Source of the DNA: DASVBE01 sp963770375
GTDB taxonomy: Bacteria; Actinomycetota; Actinomycetes; Streptosporangiales; Streptosporangiaceae
Assembly: GCA_963770375.1 (NCBI GenBank)
Contig: CAVYPM010000021.1
Span: forward strand, 124,001 to 188,000
DNA: 64,000 bases
Direction: 5' to 3'
Each line of letters begins with the position of its first letter. Position 1 is the first letter of the stretch. The position numbers were made by a program, and so were the translations under genes. The notes beneath the pieces are model-generated. The model had not been told where the DNA came from. It made no database searches and saw only the letters and a list, made by a program, of their open reading frames with translations. This document shows positions 42,204-50,720 of the stretch, piece by piece.

Positions 42204-44929
42204 GGGCCGCGCTGCGCTGGCTCACCGGCGGCCCGGTGCCCGGGCCGAGCTGGGTCCTGGCGGCCGTGCTGCTGGTGAGCTGCTTCCTGGCGGCCGCCGC
42301 GCCGCGGGTCCTGGGCACCGTGCAGACCCGGGTGCTGCGGCAGACCGTGACCCACGCGGGCCCGCTGGATGCGGTCGAGGTGCAGACCGGCTGGGTGACC
42401 AGCCCGGGCTCCGGCCCGGACCCGGCGCTGCTGGCCAGCACCACCAGGCGGCTGGAAGCGAGCCAGCGGCCGCCGCTCATCCCGCAGCCCAGCACCAGCT
42501 GGGCCGGCCTGAGCACGCCGCTGATGACCGTGCTGAACGCGGCGCCCCGGGCCCGGCCCGGATCCAATTTGCCCAAGCTCGAGCTGGGCTACCGGGACCC
42601 GCTGGGCGGCAACCTGCGGATGCTCTCGGGCACCCTGCCGGCCCGGGCCGGGCGGGTGCGGCTCGCCCACCGGACCGTCCCGCTCATCCAGGTGGCGGTG
42701 AGCTCGGCCACCGCGGACCGGTTCGCGCTGCGGCCCGGGTCCCGCCTGCGGCTGGCCTTCTTCTCCCCCGTGACCTATGAGCTGGGGCCGGTCTCCGCAG
42801 TGGCCCAGGTCACCGGCGTCTACCAGCCCACCGACCCCGGTGCCGCGTTCTGGGCGGACGACCCGCTGCTGGCCGCGCCGAGCCTGCAGAACCCCAACTC
42901 GAACTCCTTGTACTACGCCGGGGGCGCGCTGGTGGGCCCGGGCGAGCTGGCCATCCTGCAGCAGGTTTTCACCAGCCAGCAGCTGGGCCTGATCTGGAAC
43001 GTGGGCCTGGACCTCACCGGGCTGAAGGCCGGGCAGGTGCCCGCCGCGCAGGCTGCGCTGCGTACCGAGGTGGCGGCCGGGCCGACCGGGGTCAGTTCCC
43101 GGTTTCCCTCCGCGCTGACCGTCAGCGCGCCCGGCGACGGGCCGCTGACCCTGTTCGCCAGCGAGCAGGCCGCCGCCAACCAGGTGCTGTCGCTGATCGT
43201 CTTCGGGCTGTTCCTGATCGGGCTGGTGCTGACCCTGCTGGCGGGCCGCCTGCTGGTGCTGCGCCGCGGCGGCGAGCTGGCCACGCTGCGGGCTCGCGGC
43301 GGGACGCTGGGCGCGGTCGCGCGGCAGGTGCTGGCCGACACCGCCCCGCTGCTGGTGCTGGCCCTGGCCGTCGGCACCGGCGCCGCGATCGCGATCAGCC
43401 CCGGCCAGGGCAGTGCGCTGTCCTGGGAGCTGACCGCGGTGCTGGCCGTGGCCGGGCTGGCCGGGCCGCCGCTGCTGGCGCTGTCCTGGTGCCGGGACAG
43501 TGCCACCCGGCGCCGCCTGGCCCGGGCCGACGTCACCATCCGGCGCCGGTCGCCGCGCCGCCTGGTGCTGGAGGGCGCCGCGGTGCTGCTGACCGCCGGG
43601 GCCGTGTTCGGCCTGCGGTTCCGCGGCAGCGGCGGGGGCGGCGGTGGCCTGGACCTGCTCACCGGTCTTGGCCCGCAGCTGGTCGCGCTGCTCGCCGCGC
43701 TGCTGGTGCTGCGGATCTACCCGGTGCCGCTGCGGCTGCTGCTGCGGCTGGCCGCCCGGCGCCGCGGCGCCGCGGTCTACCTGGGCCTGGCCCGGGCCGC
43801 GCGGGCCGCCCCGGCCGCGCTGCTGCCGGCCCTGGCCCTGATCCTGGCCATGGCGCTGGCCGGGTTCGGCGGCATGGTGCTCAGCTCGGTGATGGCCGCC
43901 CGGGCCGCCGCGGCCTGGCGGCAGACCGGTGCCGACGCGGTGCTGACCGGCGGCGACCTGCACCCGATCCCGGCCGCGGCGAGCCGCCAGCTCGCCGCCG
44001 CCCCCGGCGTGCGGCACGCCGTGACCGTATCCACCGAGAGCAGCCAGGTAGCCGGCGGGGGCCGCACCGTGAACACCACCGCGGTGTCCGCGCCGCTGGC
44101 CGCCTACGCGGCGGTCAGCTCGGCCGCGCCGTTCGGCAGCTTCGCGCCGTCGGTGCTGTCCCAGCACCATGGCGGGGCGATCCCGGTCCTGGTCTCCCCG
44201 GATCTGGCCCGGCTGTCCGGGCACATCTCGGTGCTGACCACCGGCGTGGACCGCCCGCTGCGGATCCGGGTCGCCGGCGTGCTCAGCGCCACCCCGGCGG
44301 TGCCCACCGGGTCGTTCGTGATCGTGCCGCAGGCGCTGGCCAGCCAGGACGACGGCCCGTGGCCGCTGAACAAGGTGCTGCTGTCCGGCGGCCCGCTGGA
44401 CAGCGCCGCGCTGCACGCGATCGCGGCCCGCACGGCCCCGCACGCCAGCCTGCGGCTGCGCGCCGCCGTGCTGCGGCAGAGCAGCCAGGGCCAGCCGCTG
44501 GCCCGGGCCTCCCAGCAGGTCTTCCTGCTCGGCCTGGCCGCGGCGGCGGTGCTGGCCGCGGCGGGCGTGGCGCTGGGCATCACGCTGTCGGCCGCCTCCC
44601 GCCGCAGCGAGCTGGCCACCCTGGCCGCCCTGGGGGTGCGCGGCCGCCAGGCCCGGCTGGTGGTGGCCCTGGACCTGCTGCCGCTGCTGATCGTCTCGGT
44701 GGCGGGCGGCCTGCTGTCGGCGCTGGCCCTGCCCGCCGCCGTGGGCCCGGCGGTTAACCTGGCAGTGTTCGTGGGGGCGGGCCAGCCGGTGCCCGTGCAG
44801 CCCGGCCTGCTGCCGCTGCTCATCGCGGCGGCGGGCGCGGCGGTGCTGGTCCTGCTCACGGCGGCGGGCGAGTCCGCGGTGTCCGGGCGGCACCTCGGCC
44901 GGGCCCTCCGGGAAGGGAATGCACAGTGA
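42200..44929 (+). CDS. Large FtsX-type ABC permease
   Basis: A 909-residue permease with the same plan as its upstream neighbour: N-terminal helix (W-V-L-A-A-V-L-L-V-S-C-F-L-A-A-A-A-P), a large outer domain, a mid FtsX core (L-R-R-G-G-E-L-A-T-L-R-A-R-G-G), a cluster of helices, a second outer domain and a final core with S-R-R-S-E-L-A-T-L-A-A-L-G-V-R-G-R-Q-A. It is intact. Its ATG overlaps the preceding stop and its end overlaps the ATPase start (GTGA). With the other permease it probably forms a heterodimeric channel-less transporter. Confidence 0.85.
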   Translation: MRAALRWLTGGPVPGPSWVLAAVLLVSCFLAAAAPRVLGTVQTRVLRQTVTHAGPLDAVEVQTGWVTSPGSGPDPALLASTTRRLEASQRPPLIPQPSTSWAGLSTPLMTVLNAAPRARPGSNLPKLELGYRDPLGGNLRMLSGTLPARAGRVRLAHRTVPLIQVAVSSATADRFALRPGSRLRLAFFSPVTYELGPVSAVAQVTGVYQPTDPGAAFWADDPLLAAPSLQNPNSNSLYYAGGALVGPGELAILQQVFTSQQLGLIWNVGLDLTGLKAGQVPAAQAALRTEVAAGPTGVSSRFPSALTVSAPGDGPLTLFASEQAAANQVLSLIVFGLFLIGLVLTLLAGRLLVLRRGGELATLRARGGTLGAVARQVLADTAPLLVLALAVGTGAAIAISPGQGSALSWELTAVLAVAGLAGPPLLALSWCRDSATRRRLARADVTIRRRSPRRLVLEGAAVLLTAGAVFGLRFRGSGGGGGGLDLLTGLGPQLVALLAALLVLRIYPVPLRLLLRLAARRRGAAVYLGLARAARAAPAALLPALALILAMALAGFGGMVLSSVMAARAAAAWRQTGADAVLTGGDLHPIPAAASRQLAAAPGVRHAVTVSTESSQVAGGGRTVNTTAVSAPLAAYAAVSSAAPFGSFAPSVLSQHHGGAIPVLVSPDLARLSGHISVLTTGVDRPLRIRVAGVLSATPAVPTGSFVIVPQALASQDDGPWPLNKVLLSGGPLDSAALHAIAARTAPHASLRLRAAVLRQSSQGQPLARASQQVFLLGLAAAAVLAAAGVALGITLSAASRRSELATLAALGVRGRQARLVVALDLLPLLIVSVAGGLLSALALPAAVGPAVNLAVFVGAGQPVPVQPGLLPLLIAAAGAAVLVLLTAAGESAVSGRHLGRALREGNAQ

Positions 44930-45933
44930 CCGAGATCCGCCGGACCCCCGACAGCCTGGCGCAGCTGGAGCAGGCGGCCACGGCCGGCCCCGGCACGCCC
45001 CGGTCCGGCCCGGACGCGGTGATCACCTGCGACCGGCTGGTGCGGATCTACACCGTCGAGGGCATCGAGATCCAGGCCCTGCAGGGACTGGACCTGATGA
45101 TCCGCCCCGGTGAGCTGACCGCGCTGGTGGGCGCGTCCGGCAGCGGCAAGTCCACGCTGCTGAACATCCTGTCCGGGCTGGACCGGCCGACCGCGGGCCA
45201 GGTCATCGTGGACGGGCACGACCTGCTGACGATGAAGGCCGCCGAACGGCTGGCCTACCGGCGGCGGACCGTGGGGTTCGTCTGGCAGCAGACCACCCGC
45301 AACCTGATGCCGTACCTGACCGGCGAGGAGAACGTGACCCTGCCGATGCGGCTGGCCGGCACCGGGGCGCGGCAGCGCCGGGCCCGGGCCGCTGAGCTGA
45401 TGGGCGTGCTGGGCGTGTCCCGGTGCGCGGACCGTTACCCGGCGCAGATGTCCGGCGGGGAGCAGCAGTGCGTGGCCGTCGCGGTGGCCATGGCCAACCA
45501 GCCCAGGGTCATCCTGGCCGACGAGCCCACGGGTGAGCTGGACAGCGTCACCGCGGGACAGGTCTTCGACGCGCTGCGCACGGTCAACGCCGAATCCGGG
45601 GTGACCGTGCTGGTGGTGACCCACGACGAGGCAGTGTCCGGCCAGGTGCGCCGGACCATCGCCATCCGGGACGGCCGGACCAGCACCGAGGTGCTGCGCG
45701 AGGCCGGCCAGGCGGGCGGTGGCGGCACGGTGGCCGAGGAGTACGCGGTGCTGGACCGTTCCGGCCGGCTCCAGCTGCCCGCCGATTTCACCGAGACGCT
45801 GGGCATGCGCGAGCGGGTCCGGCTGGCCCTCGACACCGACCACATCGGGGTCTGGCCCACCGCCCCGGACCAGCCCGCCCCGGCCCCGCCCGAACCGGCC
45901 GGCGCCCCGCTCGGCCCAGGGGACGGCCAGTGA
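44926..45933 (+). CDS. ABC transporter ATPase (MacB/LolD type) with C-terminal extension
   Basis: A 335-residue ATPase: Walker A G-A-S-G-S-G-K-S-T, Q-loop F-V-W-Q-Q, signature M-S-G-G-E-Q-Q, Walker B V-I-L-A-D-E-P-T-G-E-L-D and H-loop V-V-T-H-D. The first 35 residues precede the domain. About 80 extra C-terminal residues include Y-A-V-L-D-R-S-G-R-L-Q-L-P-A-D-F, a short strand-rich stretch reminiscent of AbrB-like swapped hairpins. GTG start overlaps the permease stop. It powers the FtsX-type permeases. Confidence 0.88.
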   Translation: MTEIRRTPDSLAQLEQAATAGPGTPRSGPDAVITCDRLVRIYTVEGIEIQALQGLDLMIRPGELTALVGASGSGKSTLLNILSGLDRPTAGQVIVDGHDLLTMKAAERLAYRRRTVGFVWQQTTRNLMPYLTGEENVTLPMRLAGTGARQRRARAAELMGVLGVSRCADRYPAQMSGGEQQCVAVAVAMANQPRVILADEPTGELDSVTAGQVFDALRTVNAESGVTVLVVTHDEAVSGQVRRTIAIRDGRTSTEVLREAGQAGGGGTVAEEYAVLDRSGRLQLPADFTETLGMRERVRLALDTDHIGVWPTAPDQPAPAPPEPAGAPLGPGDGQ

Positions 45934-46631
45934 CCGCCGCGAACGAGCCAGTGGTCAGCGTCCGGGAGGTGACCCGGACCTACGGCAGCGGCCCGGCCTC
46001 GGTGCGGGCGCTGCGCGGCGCCAGCTTCGAGCTGTGGCCCGGTGAGCTGACCGCGTTGCAGGGCCGGTCCGGCTCGGGCAAGACCACGCTGCTGAACATC
46101 GTCGGCGGGCTGGACCGGCCGGACTCGGGCAGCGTGTGGTTCGGCACCGACGATGTCACCGTGATGAACCGGGACGAGCTGGCCCAGCTGCGCCGGGAAC
46201 GGCTGGCGTTCATCTTCCAGACCTACGCGCTGATCCCGATCCTGACCGCGGCCGAGAACGTGGCCGTGCCGATGCGCCTGGTCGGCACTGACCCGGCGGC
46301 CAGGGACGAGCGGGCCATGCTGCTGCTGCGGATGGTGGGCCTGGGCGACCATGCGGCGCAGCGGGCGCACGAGCTGTCCGGCGGCCAGCAGCAGCGGGTG
46401 GCGATCGCCCGGGCCCTGGCCAACCGGCCGCCGGTGCTGATCGCGGACGAGCCCACCGCCCAGCTCGACTCGGTCAACGCCCGGCAGATCATGAAGCTGC
46501 TGCGCGCGGTGGCCGACGCCGAGGGGGTCAGCGTGCTGGTGGCCACCCACGACCAGGAGGTGCTGGCCGCCGCCGACCGGGTGCTGCGGATCTCCGACGG
46601 CGTGGTCGCCCCGGCGGTGCCCGCGGGCTGA
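45930..46631 (+). CDS. ABC transporter ATPase (MacB/LolD type)
   Basis: A 233-residue ATPase with Walker A G-R-S-G-S-G-K-T-T, Q-loop F-I-F-Q-T-Y, signature L-S-G-G-Q-Q-Q-R-V-A-I-A-R, Walker B V-L-I-A-D-E-P-T-A-Q-L-D and H-loop V-A-T-H-D. It is the last gene of a coupled four-gene operon (GTGA overlap with the preceding ATPase). Two distinct ATPases for two permeases suggests a heterotetrameric complex. Confidence 0.9.
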   Translation: MTAANEPVVSVREVTRTYGSGPASVRALRGASFELWPGELTALQGRSGSGKTTLLNIVGGLDRPDSGSVWFGTDDVTVMNRDELAQLRRERLAFIFQTYALIPILTAAENVAVPMRLVGTDPAARDERAMLLLRMVGLGDHAAQRAHELSGGQQQRVAIARALANRPPVLIADEPTAQLDSVNARQIMKLLRAVADAEGVSVLVATHDQEVLAAADRVLRISDGVVAPAVPAG

Positions 46632-46655
46632 CGGCCGGCTGGCACACTAGCGGCC

Positions 46656-47300
46656 ATGCAGACCCTCGTCGTCGACCACCCGCTGGTCGCGCACAAGCTG
46701 ACCGCGCTGCGGGACACCCGCACCGAATCGCCGGCGTTCCGGCTGCTCTGCGACGAGCTGGTGACGCTGCTGGCCTACGAGGCGACCAGGGACATCCGGG
46801 TCGAGCCGGTCTCGGTGACGACCCCGGTCGGCCCGGCCAGCGGGATGCGGATGGCGGGCCCGCAGCCGATGGTGGTGCCGGTGCTGCGGGCCGGCATCGG
46901 CATGCTCGACGGCATGTCGCGGCTGCTGCCGCAGGCTGACGTCGGCTTCGTCGGCCTGGTCCGGGACGAGGACACGCTGGTCGCGTCGACCTACGCGGCC
47001 CGGCTCCCTGCCGACCTGTCAGGGCGGGAGGCCTTCGTGCTGGACCCGATGCTGGCCACCGGCGGCTCGCTGGAGACCGTGGTCCGCATGCTGGTCGACC
47101 GGGGCGCAGCCGCGGTCACCGGCATCTGCCTGCTGGCCGCGCCGGAAGGCCTGGCCCGGCTGGAGGCCGCGTTCCCGGACGGCGGCCAGGCGGCCGTCGT
47201 CCGGGTCGTCACCGCCGCCCTGGACGACGGCCTGAACGAGCGCGGCTACATCGTGCCCGGCCTCGGCGACGCCGGCGACCGGCTGTTCGGCGCGGTTTAG
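46656..47300 (+). CDS. upp: Uracil phosphoribosyltransferase
   Basis: A 214-residue UPRTase: V-V-D-H-P-L-V-A-H-K-L-T near the start, V-P-V-L-R-A-G-I-G-M-L-D-G, PRPP loop D-P-M-L-A-T-G-G-S and the uracil-binding end G-L-N-E-R-G-Y-I-V-P-G-L-G-D-A-G-D-R-L-F-G. It makes UMP from uracil and PRPP. It marks the left end of the nucleoside salvage supercluster and converges on the ALDH-like gene; the stops are about 12 bases apart. Confidence 0.95.
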   Translation: MQTLVVDHPLVAHKLTALRDTRTESPAFRLLCDELVTLLAYEATRDIRVEPVSVTTPVGPASGMRMAGPQPMVVPVLRAGIGMLDGMSRLLPQADVGFVGLVRDEDTLVASTYAARLPADLSGREAFVLDPMLATGGSLETVVRMLVDRGAAAVTGICLLAAPEGLARLEAAFPDGGQAAVVRVVTAALDDGLNERGYIVPGLGDAGDRLFGAV

Positions 47301-47312
47301 CGGGCGGCCCGG

Positions 47313-48197
47313 TCAGAGCCCGACCGGGTGCCAGACGGTCTTGGTCTCCAGGAACGACAGCATGCGCTGCGGGCGGGGCGGGGCGGCCCAGTCCTCGTCC
47401 GCGATGAGCACCCGCTTGACGCTGCCCGCGGCCAGCCGCTCCAGCTCCGCACGGTCCGCCGGGGCGGCCCCGGTCAGGTCGATGGCGTCCACGTCGCGGT
47501 GCGCGGCCAGCACCGGGGCCAGCTCGGCGGTCAGCCCGGTCAGCAGGTTGACCACGCCGCCCGGCACGTCCGAGGTGGCCAGCACCTCGGTCAGCGTCAC
47601 GGCGGGCAGCGGCCGCTGCTCGCTGGCCACCACCACCGCCGTGTTGCCGGTGGCGATCACCGGGGCCAGGACGCTGACCAGGCCGAGGAGGCTGGAGCCG
47701 GGCGGGGCCAGCACGGCCACCACGCCGGTCGGCTCGGGCACGCTGAAGTTGAAGTAGGGCCCGGCCACCGGGTTCGCCGACCCGGCCACCTGGGCGACCT
47801 TGTCCGGCCAGCCCGCGTACCAGACCCACCGGTCGATCGCCGCGGCGACCGCGCGGGCCGCGGCCTTGCCGCTCGTCCCCTCGGCCTCGGCGACCTCGGC
47901 GGCGAACTGGGCGGCCCGGCCCTCCAGCATCTCGGCCACCCGGTACAGCACCTGGCCGCGGTTGTAGGCGGTCGCCGCGGTCCACTTGGCGGCCGCGGCC
48001 CGGGCCGCCACCACGGCGTCCCTGGCGTCCTTGCGCGAGGCCCGGGCGGCGTGCGCGAGCAGGTCCCCGCCCGGCGTGCGGACCGGGTAGGACCGGCCGG
48101 ACTCCGACCGCGGGAACGCGCCGCCGATGAACAGCTTGTAGGTCTTCCGCACTCCGATTCGCCCGTCCGCCGGGTCAGCCGGCTTGCGGTCAGGCAT
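47313..48197 (-). CDS. Truncated aldehyde dehydrogenase-like protein without catalytic Cys
   Basis: A 294-residue ALDH-like protein. It has the N-terminal strand K-L-F-I-G-G-A-F-P-R-S-E-S-G-R, G-T-S-G-K-A-A-A, P-E-P-T-G-V-V-A-V-L-A-P-P and A-T-G-N-T-A-V-V-V-A, the NAD-binding half. It ends where the catalytic domain should begin and contains no Cys at all, so it cannot be an active ALDH. It begins inside the last codons of the full-length ALDH gene (8-base overlap) and probably forms a complex with it. Chosen start: ATG 48197. Confidence 0.8.
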   Translation of the reverse strand: MPDRKPADPADGRIGVRKTYKLFIGGAFPRSESGRSYPVRTPGGDLLAHAARASRKDARDAVVAARAAAAKWTAATAYNRGQVLYRVAEMLEGRAAQFAAEVAEAEGTSGKAAARAVAAAIDRWVWYAGWPDKVAQVAGSANPVAGPYFNFSVPEPTGVVAVLAPPGSSLLGLVSVLAPVIATGNTAVVVASEQRPLPAVTLTEVLATSDVPGGVVNLLTGLTAELAPVLAAHRDVDAIDLTGAAPADRAELERLAAGSVKRVLIADEDWAAPPRPQRMLSFLETKTVWHPVGL

Positions 48198-49728
48198 CGA
48201 GGTACGCGGCCAGCCCGTGCCGGCCGCCCTCCCGCCCGAAGCCGGACTCACCGTAGCCGCCGAACGGGCTGGCCGGGTCGAACCGGTTGAACGTGTTCGC
48301 CCACACCACCCCGGCCCGCAGCCGCTGGCTCATCCACAGGATGCGGCTGCCCTTCTCGGTCCACACCCCGGCGGACAGGCCGTAGGGCGTGTTGTTGGCC
48401 TTCGTCACGGCCTCCTGGGGAGTGCGGAAGGTGAGCACGGACAGCACCGGGCCGAAGATCTCCTCCCGGGCGATCCGGTGCGACTGGCTCACCCCGGTGA
48501 AGATCGTCGGCGGGAACCAGAACCCGCGGGCCGGCAGCTCGCACGGCGGCGACCAGCGCTCCGCGCCCTCGGCGTCGCCGGAGTCGGACAGCTCCCTGAT
48601 CCGGCCCAGCTGCTCGGCCGAGTTGATCGCGCCGATGTCGGTGTTCTTGTCCAGCGGGTCGCCGAGCCGCAGCGTGGCCAGCCGGGCCCGGAGCCGGGCA
48701 AGTACCGCGTCGGCGGCCGACTCCTGCAGCAGCAGCCGCGACCCCGCGCAGCAGACCTGGCCCTGGTTGAAGAAGATGCCGTTGACGATGCCCTCGACCG
48801 CCTGGTCGACCGGCGCGTCGTCGAACACGATGTTCGCGGCCTTGCCGCCGAGTTCCAGGGTCAGCCGCTTGCCGGTGCCGGCCACCGCCCGGCTGATCTC
48901 CTTGCCCACTGCGGTGGACCCGGTGAACGCCACCTTGTCCAGGCCCGGGTGGGCGACCAGCGCGGCCCCGGTCTCCCCCGCGCCGGTCAGCACGTTCACC
49001 ACGCCCGGCGGCAGCCCGGCCTGCTGGCACACCTCGGCCAGCAGCAGCGCGGTCAGCGGGGTGGTCTCGGCCGGCTTGAGCACGCAGGTGTTGCCCGCGG
49101 CCAGCGCGGGGGCCAGCTTCCAGGCCGCCATCAGCAGCGGGAAGTTCCACGGGATGACCTGGCCCGCGACGCCGAGCGGGCGGGGGCCGGGCCCGAACCC
49201 GGCGTACTCCAGCTTGTCGGCCCAGCCCGCGTAGTAGAAGAAGTGCGCGGCGGCGAGCGGGATGTCAGTGTCGCGTGACTCCCGGATCGGCTTGCCGTTG
49301 TCCAGGCTCTCCAGCACCGCGAACTCGCGGGCCCGTTCCTGCAGCGCCCGGGCGATCCGGTACAGGTACTTGGCCCGTTCCGCGCCCGGCATCGGGCCCC
49401 AGGTCTGCTCGTAGGCGGCGCGGGCGGCGGCCACCGCGCGGTCCACGTCGGCCGGGCCGGCCATGGCCACCTTGGCCAGCGGTGCCTCGGTGGCCGGGTT
49501 CAGCGTGATCAGCTGCTTGCCGTCCTGCGCCGGGGCGAACTCCCCGTCGATGAAAAGACCGTATTCGGACGCGATCGACACGATCTCGGTCGACTCCGGG
49601 GCAGGAGCGTAATCCCATCTGCCCTGGGGCGCGGTCATCCCGGCGGGGACCGCCGGGGCCGGCGCCTGGCCGTCCGCGGGCGGTGCCGCCGTGGCCGGCG
49701 CCGCCCGTCCGCTTGCCTTGGCTGCCAT
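48190..49728 (-). CDS. Aldehyde dehydrogenase, NAD(P)-dependent
   Basis: A 512-residue ALDH: an Ala/Pro-rich first 35 residues, P-W-N-F-P-L (coenzyme), K-P-A-E-T-T-P, T-G-S-T-A-V-G-K, L-E-L-G-G-K-A (general base Glu), N-Q-G-Q-V-C-C-A-G with catalytic Cys, and E-E-I-F-G-P-V. Placed directly after deoC (1-base overlap), it most likely oxidises acetaldehyde released from deoxyribose-5-phosphate. It is followed by the Cys-free ALDH-like gene. Confidence 0.93.
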   Translation of the reverse strand: MAAKASGRAAPATAAPPADGQAPAPAVPAGMTAPQGRWDYAPAPESTEIVSIASEYGLFIDGEFAPAQDGKQLITLNPATEAPLAKVAMAGPADVDRAVAAARAAYEQTWGPMPGAERAKYLYRIARALQERAREFAVLESLDNGKPIRESRDTDIPLAAAHFFYYAGWADKLEYAGFGPGPRPLGVAGQVIPWNFPLLMAAWKLAPALAAGNTCVLKPAETTPLTALLLAEVCQQAGLPPGVVNVLTGAGETGAALVAHPGLDKVAFTGSTAVGKEISRAVAGTGKRLTLELGGKAANIVFDDAPVDQAVEGIVNGIFFNQGQVCCAGSRLLLQESAADAVLARLRARLATLRLGDPLDKNTDIGAINSAEQLGRIRELSDSGDAEGAERWSPPCELPARGFWFPPTIFTGVSQSHRIAREEIFGPVLSVLTFRTPQEAVTKANNTPYGLSAGVWTEKGSRILWMSQRLRAGVVWANTFNRFDPASPFGGYGESGFGREGGRHGLAAYLDA

Positions 49729-50711
49729 CAGTCCACCGTGAAGTCGTCGGGATCGGAATACACACCGGTCAGCTGCTTGGCCCGCTGCATCAGGAGATCG
49801 TTCAGCAGGCTCGACGCGCCGATCCGGAACAGGTCCGGGGTCAGCCAGTCCGCTCCCGCGGTCTCCGAGACCAGCACCAGGTAGCGGACCGCGTCCTTGG
49901 CCGTGCGGATGCCGCCGGCCACCTTGACCCCCACCCGGTGCCCGGTCATCTGCGCGTAGTCGCGCACCGCGGTGAGCATGACCAGCGCGACCGGGGGGGT
50001 CGAGGCCGGGCTGACCTTACCGGTGGAGGTCTTGATGAAGTCCGCGCCGGCCAGCATCGCCAGCCACGACGCCCGGGCGACGTTGTCCAGCGTGACCAGC
50101 TCGCCGGTCTCCAGGATCACCTTCAGGTGCGCGTCGCCGCAGGCCTGCTTGACCGCCACGATCTCCTCGTAGACCAGGCCGTACCGGCCGGCCAGGAACG
50201 CGCCGCGGTCGATGACCATGTCCACCTCGGTGGCGCCGCCCGCGACCGCGTCCGCGGTGTCGGCCAGCTTGACCGCCAGCGAGGCGCGGCCGGACGGGAA
50301 CGCGGTGGCCACCGAGGCGATCCCGACCGTGCTGCCCGCCAGCTCGGCCTTGGCCACGGTCACCAGGTCCGGGTAGACGCATACCGCGGCGACCGGCGGG
50401 ACCGCCGGGTCGGCCGGGTCGGGCCGCCGGGCCTTGGCGCACATCGCCCTGACCTTGCCCGGGGTGTCGGCCCCTTCCAGCGTGGTCAGGTCGATCATGC
50501 GGACGGCCGCGTCCAGCGCCCAGAGCTTGGCGTCTTTCTTGATCGACCGGGTGGCGAGCGAGGCCGTCCTGGCCACCGCGCCGACCTCGTCGACCCCGTC
50601 CAGGCCGTGCAGCACCCGGCGCAGCGCGGCGTCGGACATCGTGCCGCCGGCGGCCGTGCTCACCGCGGCCGCGGCCGCCCCTGACCGCTCGATTGCCTGC
50701 TCTATCGCCAC
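49728..50711 (-). CDS. deoC: Deoxyribose-phosphate aldolase
   Basis: A 327-residue class I aldolase, longer than E. coli DeoC (259) by an N-terminal helical region. Y-P-D-L-V-T-V-A, T-E-V-D-M-V-I-D, D-F-I-K-T-S-T-G-K (Schiff-base Lys) and G-V-K-V-A-G-G-I-R-T are the catalytic segments. It cleaves 2-deoxyribose-5-phosphate to acetaldehyde and glyceraldehyde-3-phosphate. It begins 9 bases after the adenosine deaminase stop and overlaps the ALDH start, so it is in one operon. Confidence 0.93.
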   Translation of the reverse strand: MAIEQAIERSGAAAAAVSTAAGGTMSDAALRRVLHGLDGVDEVGAVARTASLATRSIKKDAKLWALDAAVRMIDLTTLEGADTPGKVRAMCAKARRPDPADPAVPPVAAVCVYPDLVTVAKAELAGSTVGIASVATAFPSGRASLAVKLADTADAVAGGATEVDMVIDRGAFLAGRYGLVYEEIVAVKQACGDAHLKVILETGELVTLDNVARASWLAMLAGADFIKTSTGKVSPASTPPVALVMLTAVRDYAQMTGHRVGVKVAGGIRTAKDAVRYLVLVSETAGADWLTPDLFRIGASSLLNDLLMQRAKQLTGVYSDPDDFTVD

Positions 50712-50720
50712 GTCCCGACG

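Noticed and set aside
37574..44893. Long minus-strand open frames opposite the FtsX permeases
   Set aside because: Composition is Gly/Gln/Arg-rich without any domain; the plus strand encodes coherent permeases with membrane helices.
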